From Phycisphaeraceae bacterium (GTDB lineage: Bacteria; Planctomycetota; Phycisphaerae; Phycisphaerales; UBA1924): a stretch of DNA of 64,000 bases. This document shows positions 58,415-64,000 of the stretch, piece after piece; within the stretch, counting starts at the first letter, position 1, and each line of letters begins with the position of its first letter. The position numbers were made by a program, and so were the translations under genes. The notes under the pieces were generated by a model that was given only the letters and a program-made list of their open reading frames with translations, made no database searches and was not told the origin of the DNA. Location of the stretch: assembly GCA_019636615.1 (NCBI GenBank), contig JAHBXF010000001.1, positions 1,116,001 to 1,180,000 on the forward strand. Direction: 5' to 3'.

Positions 58415-60865
58415 ATGGCACGAGACTCTACAAAGTCTGTTTCCCGGGTTGAGTCGCTCTCGCGGAGCGTCCGGAGTCGGCGTCGAGACCTCGCGGACCG
58501 GCTGCTGCAGGAAGAGGGCATCAAAGACCGGATGATTGACGCGTTGACGGACCGCACGGCGGCGTGGGGGCTGGTGGTGGCGGTGCTCTTTGCGGTGGTG
58601 TGTTCGGCGCTGGTGCACACGTCGCGCAATCAGCCGCTGGTGGCGGTTGGTCGGATCATGGACGAGACGCGGCTGGTGCGGATCCCGCTGTCGCTGGAGG
58701 ATCGTGCGCAGACGCAGCGGGTTCGGGCGGCGGTGCGGGATGCGACGCCGCGCGTGTACGTGGCGGACCTGCCGACGATCGAGCGGGTGACGCAGTCGAT
58801 CGAGTTTCTTCCTCGGGCCCTGGCGTCGGCGGAGGACCTGGAGAGCGTGGACGCGACGATCCGCCGGCAGTTCAACCTGACGCCGGAGTTGCTGGCGGCG
58901 GTGAAGGCCGAGGCGGTGGAGGGGGAGCCGAGCGGAGCGTGGATCACGAAGGTTCGCAACCTGACGGCGCTGCTGAAGCGGCGGCCGTTTCTGGATCAGC
59001 AGACGTACCAGCGGTCGGTGCAGGAGGGGACGCACCAGACGGTGCGGCTGGTGATCGGGCAGGGGGAATCGCTGCAGTTGTACCGCGGCGAGGTGGTGAA
59101 CATCGACGACCGTTCGCTGTCGGACGTGGTGACGATTCTGGCGCGGGAGGCGGGGTTCACGGGGCAGTCGCGCGACCTTGTGGTTCGGCGGCTGCTGTCC
59201 GAGCCTCGCCCGACGTTTACGTACGACGCGGCGACGACGACGAAAGACCAGAACGAGGCGGCCGAGAGCGTGGCGCCGGTGGTGGTGGTGAGCCCGGTGG
59301 GGCAGGTGATTTTTCAGCGTGGCGAGCGGCTGACGCAGGCGCAGGCGGACCTGTTCAGCGCGGAACTGAGCCACTATGCGAGCAACGCGGAGTTCTGGCA
59401 GCGGTGGCTGCGGTTCACGAGCGTGATCACGGCGGTGGCGGCGGTGACGCTGGCGATCTCGGGCTACACGGTGCTCTTCTGCCCGCGCATCCGCAGCAAG
59501 GTATCGCGGATGGTCGGGGTGGCGCTGATCCTGGCGGGCGGGCTGGCGGCGTCGTGCTGGCTGACGGCGGCGATGCCGCAGTTCCGCTCGGTGACAACGG
59601 TGACACCGACGGTCTTTGTGGCGATGCTCATGTGCATCGCGTATGACCGGCGCAGCGCGCTGGCCTATGGGCTGCTGCACGGGCTGCTGGCGTGCGTGGC
59701 GCTGCGCGAGAGCGTGGGAACGATGGCGGTGATGATCGCGGGCATCTCGTGCGTGGTGTGGACGCTCCGGGAGATCCGCGACCGCAACAGCCTCTTCCGC
59801 ACGTCGATCTTCGCGGCGGTGGGCGTGTCGTCGGCGACGGTGATCTTCAGCCTTATCCAGCGGCCGCTGGTGGACGGCACCCCCATCGAGGTTGTGACCG
59901 ACGCGGTGCTGGTGGCGGGCGGGATGGTGATCGCGGGCGGGGTTGCCCTGTTCCTGCTGCCGCTGCTCGAGCGGGCCTTCAACATCACGACGGGGCTCAC
60001 GCTGATGGAACTGCGCGACCCCAAGCAGCCGCTGCTTCGCGAACTGCAGCAGCGAGCCCCGGGCACCTACAACCACTCGCTGAGCGTTGCCTCGATCGCC
60101 GAGAGCGCGGCGCAGGCGATCGGGGCCGATTCGCTGCTGACGTATGTCGGGGCGCTGTACCACGACGTGGGCAAGATGAACAAGCCCGAGTATTTCGTGG
60201 AGAACCAGCACCCGGGGGCGAACAAGCACGACAAACTCAACCCGGCGATGTCGCTGCTGATCATCGTGGGGCACGTGAAGGACGGCATGGAACTGGCGCG
60301 CGAGTTCGGCCTGCCGCGCAGCCTGCAGCACTTCATCGAGGCGCACCACGGCACGACACTCGTGGAGTTCTTCTATCACCGGGCCAGGCAGATGGCGGCG
60401 CACCAGGGGGCGCGCCCGGAGCAGGAGGCCGACACGGTGTACCTGCCCGACGAGTTTGAATACCGCTACCCGGGGCCGAGGCCCAGGACCAAGGAGTGCG
60501 CGATTCTGATGGTCGCCGACGCGGTGGAGAGCGCGGCCCGGTCGCTGGACGACCCCAACCCCGGCAGCATCGAGAAACTCGTGCGCGCCATCGCGCACAA
60601 GCGGCTGATGGACGGCCAGTTTGACGACTGCGAACTGACGCTGCGGGAACTGAACCTGATCGTGGAGGCCATCACCCGCACCGTGAGCAGCATGTATCAC
60701 GGGCGCATCTCGTACCCCGGCGAGCCGCAGCGCGGCGAGGGCCCGGAGGACTTTGCGCCCGCGGGCGAGCGGGGGACGTTCGACCCCACGGCCACGCAGC
60801 CGCCGGTATCGCTGCCGCCATCTTCGCCCCCGCCGACACACCCGCAGCGGCTGGCCAGAGGGTGA
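58415..60865 (+). CDS. pgpH: 7TM-HD c-di-AMP phosphodiesterase (PgpH-like)
   Basis: The 816-residue protein has an N-terminal transmembrane helix (WGLVVAVLFAVVCSALV) and a large extracellular 7TMR-HDED domain. Several transmembrane helices follow (for example WLRFTSVITAVAAVTLAISG), then a cytoplasmic HD domain with GTYNHSLSVASIAESAAQA, ALYHDVGKMNKPEYF (His583-Asp584), HHGTTLVEFFYHRA and MVADAVESAAR. PgpH-type enzymes hydrolyse c-di-AMP. The gene follows phoH by 91 bases, the conserved order, but ybeY does not come next. A Pro-rich C-terminal tail is extra. Confidence 0.93.
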   Translation: MARDSTKSVSRVESLSRSVRSRRRDLADRLLQEEGIKDRMIDALTDRTAAWGLVVAVLFAVVCSALVHTSRNQPLVAVGRIMDETRLVRIPLSLEDRAQTQRVRAAVRDATPRVYVADLPTIERVTQSIEFLPRALASAEDLESVDATIRRQFNLTPELLAAVKAEAVEGEPSGAWITKVRNLTALLKRRPFLDQQTYQRSVQEGTHQTVRLVIGQGESLQLYRGEVVNIDDRSLSDVVTILAREAGFTGQSRDLVVRRLLSEPRPTFTYDAATTTKDQNEAAESVAPVVVVSPVGQVIFQRGERLTQAQADLFSAELSHYASNAEFWQRWLRFTSVITAVAAVTLAISGYTVLFCPRIRSKVSRMVGVALILAGGLAASCWLTAAMPQFRSVTTVTPTVFVAMLMCIAYDRRSALAYGLLHGLLACVALRESVGTMAVMIAGISCVVWTLREIRDRNSLFRTSIFAAVGVSSATVIFSLIQRPLVDGTPIEVVTDAVLVAGGMVIAGGVALFLLPLLERAFNITTGLTLMELRDPKQPLLRELQQRAPGTYNHSLSVASIAESAAQAIGADSLLTYVGALYHDVGKMNKPEYFVENQHPGANKHDKLNPAMSLLIIVGHVKDGMELAREFGLPRSLQHFIEAHHGTTLVEFFYHRARQMAAHQGARPEQEADTVYLPDEFEYRYPGPRPRTKECAILMVADAVESAARSLDDPNPGSIEKLVRAIAHKRLMDGQFDDCELTLRELNLIVEAITRTVSSMYHGRISYPGEPQRGEGPEDFAPAGERGTFDPTATQPPVSLPPSSPPPTHPQRLARG

Positions 60866-60890
60866 CAGGGCGCGAAAGGGCGAAGCGACT

Positions 60891-61703
60891 GTGAAACGCC
60901 GCAGACACAGACCGGCGCGGAATCGCCCCGCGGGCCAGCGGGGCGCGCGCCCGCGCAGCGCGCCCCCGTCGGCGCAGGGGCCGGGGCGTGAGCGCGGGCC
61001 GGACCGGCGCGCACGGGTGTTCCCGCTGCGGGCGATGGTCGGCGGCGCCATCGCCGCGGCGCTGGTGCTGGGCGGGCTTCTGGTCGCGGCGACGATCCCG
61101 CACCCATCGGGCGCGGGGGCAAAGCGGCACGCGCCCGGCGCGCGCGAGGTGAGCGCCGAGAGCCTTGAGCACGCGGTGATCGATCAGATCACGCGGCCGC
61201 GCCCGGCGGCGGCGGAGGGCGGCGGTGGCGGGTATCGGTCTGAGGCGTGGTCGGTGTCGATCATGGAGGCTGATGTGAACGCGTGGCTTGAGACGCGCCT
61301 TGGCGCGTGGGCCGCGAGCAGGGGCGTGAGCCTTGGTGAACTTGGCGGCACGCGGGTGAGGTTTGATGAGGGCGCGGCGTATGTCTTTGTGCCGTGGCGC
61401 GGCGTGTGGGGCTTGACGGTGGTGCTGACGCTGGATGCGCCGGCGGCGGAGGGCGTGCCGGTGAAGGTGGGGGTGCGCGGGGTCAGGCTTGGGCTGTTGC
61501 CGGTGCCGCGCAGGCTGGTGCGGTCGATGCTTGGCGAAGCGACATCGCAGGCGTGGGCGCGGGAACTGGCCGAGGCGGGCACGCTGACGCTGTCGAAGCG
61601 TGAGGTGGGGCTTGAGGATGGTCGGCGTGTGAGGCTGGTGAGCGCGGCGCTGCGTGCGGGCCGGCTGGAGGTGACGTGCGTCACCGAGAAGCGGGGCGGG
61701 TGA
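60891..61703 (+). CDS. Membrane-anchored protein, unknown function
   Basis: The 270-residue product (GTG start at 60891) has a highly basic N-terminus (KRRRHRPARNRPAGQRG...). One transmembrane helix (AMVGGAIAAALVLGGLLVAA) and an extracytoplasmic domain follow, with VSIMEADVNAWLETRLGAWA, YVFVPWRGVWGLTVVLTLDA and a closing beta segment. The pattern resembles DUF2993-like lipid-binding domains only loosely. It follows pgpH by 25 bases and so is probably in the phoH operon. Its 3' end overlaps the convergent GNAT gene by 23 bases. Confidence 0.65.
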   Translation: MKRRRHRPARNRPAGQRGARPRSAPPSAQGPGRERGPDRRARVFPLRAMVGGAIAAALVLGGLLVAATIPHPSGAGAKRHAPGAREVSAESLEHAVIDQITRPRPAAAEGGGGGYRSEAWSVSIMEADVNAWLETRLGAWAASRGVSLGELGGTRVRFDEGAAYVFVPWRGVWGLTVVLTLDAPAAEGVPVKVGVRGVRLGLLPVPRRLVRSMLGEATSQAWARELAEAGTLTLSKREVGLEDGRRVRLVSAALRAGRLEVTCVTEKRGG

Positions 61704-62283
61704 GGGGCTCGACCATGAGGTGCATGAGCACCTGTTCCCAGCACCTGCCGTCGTCGTGGATGAGGCCGTCGGGGAGGCGGCCGTGCTCGACAAAGCCGAG
61801 CCGCCGGTAGAGGGCCAGACCGGGGGCGTTGGCGGCGTAGACGGCCAGGGTGATCTGGCGGAGGTCGGGGTGGGCGCGGGCCCACTCGACGGCGCGGCCC
61901 AGCAGCGCGCTGCCCACGGCGCGGCCGCGGTGTGTGGAGCGCACGCTCATGCCCAGGTCGACGCTGTGGCGCAGTTTGCGTCGCGAGGTGTTTTGTTTGA
62001 GCACCAGGATGCCGGTGAACTGGTCGGGCGCTTCGCCGGCGGCGGGTTCGTCGTAGGCCACGAGCATGATCTGCCGCGGGTGAGATTCGAGCGAGGCGAT
62101 GAAGGCGGCCTCTTCATCGAGCGTCAGGGTGAACTCGTCGGCGCAGGTGAGCGTGTACTGGCTGGTTTGAAAGACCTCGCGGGCGCAGTCGAGGACGAGG
62201 GGGGCGTCGGCGACGGCGGCGGAGCGCACGACGCAGCGGCCCGCGGGGCGCAAGGGGCAGAGTGTTCCGGCGAGCACAGCCAT
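61681..62283 (-). CDS. GNAT-family N-acetyltransferase
   Basis: The 200-residue protein has the GNAT core: LVLKQNTSRRKLRHSVDLGM, then VRSTHRGRAVGSALLGRAVE (the acetyl-CoA loop, RxxGxG/A-type), then LAVYAANAPGLALYRRLGFV. It transfers acetyl groups from acetyl-CoA to an amine of unknown identity, cytoplasmic. ATG at 62283 is the natural start; an upstream frame to 62664 overlaps the next gene. It lies between convergent and collinear unrelated genes. Confidence 0.87.
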   Translation of the reverse strand: MAVLAGTLCPLRPAGRCVVRSAAVADAPLVLDCAREVFQTSQYTLTCADEFTLTLDEEAAFIASLESHPRQIMLVAYDEPAAGEAPDQFTGILVLKQNTSRRKLRHSVDLGMSVRSTHRGRAVGSALLGRAVEWARAHPDLRQITLAVYAANAPGLALYRRLGFVEHGRLPDGLIHDDGRCWEQVLMHLMVEPLTRPASR

Positions 62284-62311
62284 GGAGGGGCAGGGTATGA
62301 GGCGGGCGTGC

Positions 62312-64000
62312 TCAGCAGCCGCCGGCTTCCCACTGCAGGAAGAAGAACTCGACATCCTGGCCGTCGACGCCGCCGTCCTGGTTGACATCGGCGGCGCTGT
62401 CGCCTGATTCCCAGTCGAGGAAGAAGGCTTCGACATCCTGGCCGTCGACGCCGCCGTCCTGGTTGTAGTCGGCGTAGCAGGGCTCGCCGCCGTCGGCGGG
62501 GGTGATGTTGCCGATGTAGAGGATGACGTTGTACGCCTCGTCTTCGCTGTCGGCGTTGCCGGCGAGGGCGGTGGGGTCTTCGAAGAGGCCGTCCTGGTTG
62601 ACGTCGTAGACGATTCGTGCCGAGAGGACCAGGCCGCCGAGGTGGCGCGGGTCGGTCTGATCAAGGCCGGAGGTGTCGGAGTTGTTCCACGGGCTTTGCG
62701 ATGCGCTGGAGGCCCAAAGGGAGGCGGTGGAGATGGAGTCGGAGTCGGCGAGGTTGAGGGCGCTGATGCGGTAGTTGCGGGCGCTGTTGAGGCCGGCGAA
62801 CTGCTGGCCCACTTCGGCGACGAGGTCGAGCGAGTAGCAGAAGGTCAGCGGGTTGTAGACGCCGCGGACGAGCGCGATGGTGTGCTTGTCTTCGATGACG
62901 GGGCCCACCTGCTTTCGCAGCGAGACGGCGGAGATGAAGTAGATGTTGCCCGCGCTGTCGAAGGTGGGGGCCGAGATGGAAGGGCCGACGAAGCCGGTCG
63001 GGCCCTCGGTCAGCGAGGCCAGGCGGCCGATGGGCGCGTCGGTGGCGTCGACCACGCCGTCGCCCTCGCCGGCGTCGCCGGTGTTGGGCACGCCGTCGGC
63101 GCCGAAGTCGCCCAGGATGTCTTTGCCTGTCATGGCGACAGGGTTGACCCAGGCGACGATGGTCCACTGCGGGGGCGAGCCGACCACGGCGGGGTTGAAG
63201 CGCACCGCGGCGATGGCGTTGTAGGGGTTGTCGGTGCCGGGGATGGTGCCGTTGTAGAGCACGGCGGCGGCGATGGCTCGACCGTCTCGGTCGAGGGTTG
63301 TGGCGGCCTGGCCGCTGCCGCCGCGGAAGGTGACCTGGCTGTCGTAATGGCGGAAGTCGCCGCCGCCGAGGGGCCAGGCGAAGGCGTCGCAGGCGTCGGT
63401 GAGGGTTGGCGGCAGGGGGAGGGTGCGGGCGGTGGTGACCGAGCCCGCGGCGCTGAGGCCAAAGAGGCTCAGGGCGTTGGTCTTGGTGGGCGAGCCGGTG
63501 GCGCGGGTGAGCATGGCGCCGGTGGCGCTGGAACCCGGGAAGATGGCCAGGCCGGTGAGGGTCGGGCCGCCGCGGTGATCGAGCGTGCCCGGGCGGTGGG
63601 TGACGGTGGGGGTGAGTGCGCCGGGGGAGGTTTCGGCGAGGAAGTTGCCCAGGAAGTCGGCGCCGACGGTGAAGGGGCGGCCGGCGATGTCGGCGGGGAG
63701 CGCGGCGGGGGTGTTGTGCGTGAGGGTGCTGCGCTGCACGAGCCAGTCGGTGGAGGCGGCCTGCGAGGCGCCGGTGTTGTCGATGAGGTTGATGGTGCTG
63801 GTGCGGTCGGCGAGGCGCACGCGGAAGATGTTGTCGCCCTGGAGGAGCGAAGAGGCCGTGCCCGCCGAGCCGAAACTGTCGGCGCGGAAGGAGACGTTGC
63901 CGTGCGCATCGACGCCGCCGTAGCCGAACTGCGAGCGGTCGGTCTGGCTCAGGCCGTTGTTGTGGGCGGCCACCACGCGGGTGACATAAAGGCGGGCGGG
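62312..64000 (-). CDS. Secreted protein with C-terminal dockerin-like repeats (partial)
   Basis: The frame is open at the window end, so the N-terminus is missing. The visible 560 or so residues are beta-rich. They end in two dockerin type I-like calcium-binding repeats, ADYNQDGGVDGQDVEAFFLD and ADVNQDGGVDGQDVEFFFLQ, then WEAGGC. An EF-hand-like DVNQDGLFEDPTA lies earlier. Such repeats are frequent in planctomycete exported proteins, where cohesin partners are usually not found. A possible GTG at 63976 is not the true start, since the same frame (RLYVTRVVAAHN) continues upstream. Confidence 0.85.
   Translation of the reverse strand, partial: PARLYVTRVVAAHNNGLSQTDRSQFGYGGVDAHGNVSFRADSFGSAGTASSLLQGDNIFRVRLADRTSTINLIDNTGASQAASTDWLVQRSTLTHNTPAALPADIAGRPFTVGADFLGNFLAETSPGALTPTVTHRPGTLDHRGGPTLTGLAIFPGSSATGAMLTRATGSPTKTNALSLFGLSAAGSVTTARTLPLPPTLTDACDAFAWPLGGGDFRHYDSQVTFRGGSGQAATTLDRDGRAIAAAVLYNGTIPGTDNPYNAIAAVRFNPAVVGSPPQWTIVAWVNPVAMTGKDILGDFGADGVPNTGDAGEGDGVVDATDAPIGRLASLTEGPTGFVGPSISAPTFDSAGNIYFISAVSLRKQVGPVIEDKHTIALVRGVYNPLTFCYSLDLVAEVGQQFAGLNSARNYRISALNLADSDSISTASLWASSASQSPWNNSDTSGLDQTDPRHLGGLVLSARIVYDVNQDGLFEDPTALAGNADSEDEAYNVILYIGNITPADGGEPCYADYNQDGGVDGQDVEAFFLDWESGDSAADVNQDGGVDGQDVEFFFLQWEAGGC

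Overview
The window looks like a chromosomal segment of a high-GC planctomycete, most likely a Phycisphaerae/Phycisphaerales member. Four things suggest this: a type II pseudopilin with the SNLRQIGLGL motif, a PEP-CTERM-like surface protein, dockerin-like NQDGGVDGQDV repeats, and a Ser/Thr kinase fused to CHASE2. The GldAFG-type ABC cluster and PPi-type phosphofructokinase fit as well. This assignment is inferred from protein features; there is no rRNA in the window.

Layout. 1-17 kb is housekeeping and secreted metabolism: pseudopilin, ppk1, PEP-CTERM protein, coaD, a secreted alpha/beta hydrolase, an NAD(P)-binding protein, a GH13 glycosidase, tRNA-Leu(UAG), and a block of amidohydrolases that includes a 1285-residue tandem fusion with only one intact metal site. 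17-18.3 kb is a PPi-dependent phosphofructokinase. 18.4-23.4 kb (minus strand) is a compact tailed-phage head module (portal, scaffold-like, SU10-type capsid, three small virion-like genes) with no terminase, integrase or tail genes beside it. 23.9-27 kb is a kinase-CHASE2 receptor and a lipoprotein; 27.1-28.7 kb is a methyltransferase.

28.7-47.4 kb is the accessory region. It begins with a G-rich 10-bp minisatellite and REP-like hairpins, then a truncated Rhs core interrupted by an IS3-family element. Another copy of this IS lies in inverse orientation at 46.05-47.37 kb. Neither copy has a target duplication in the present arrangement. Exchanging their inner flanks gives perfect 4-bp duplications (GGCC and GTGG) and restores the Rhs reading frame in phase (...LYRDGP + NIYQYLRSNP...). 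The 14.9 kb between them (31140-46050) has therefore been inverted by recombination between the two IS copies. The inverted segment carries small lower-GC accessory genes (secreted protein, decapeptide-repeat protein, ECF sigma factor, HEPN/AbiU2-like protein). It also carries host-like genes (sucD, Tat-exported epimerase, glycosyltransferase, APC permease) and two Rhs C-terminal toxin/immunity cassettes: an AHH nuclease with a double-CXXCG protein, and a Hint-linked toxin fragment with a pentapeptide-repeat protein. In the ancestral order those cassettes sat directly behind the Rhs core, the usual architecture of an Rhs polymorphic-toxin locus.

47.5-64 kb returns to the backbone: a HigB toxin with a HigA antitoxin fused to an ImmA/IrrE protease and a palindromic operator, an HTH-like protein behind a near-consensus leaderless promoter, ruvC, the gldA-gldF-gldG-DUF4340 cluster, two degenerate STAS proteins, phoH, the 7TM-HD c-di-AMP phosphodiesterase, a GNAT acetyltransferase, and a dockerin-repeat secreted protein that runs off the window end.
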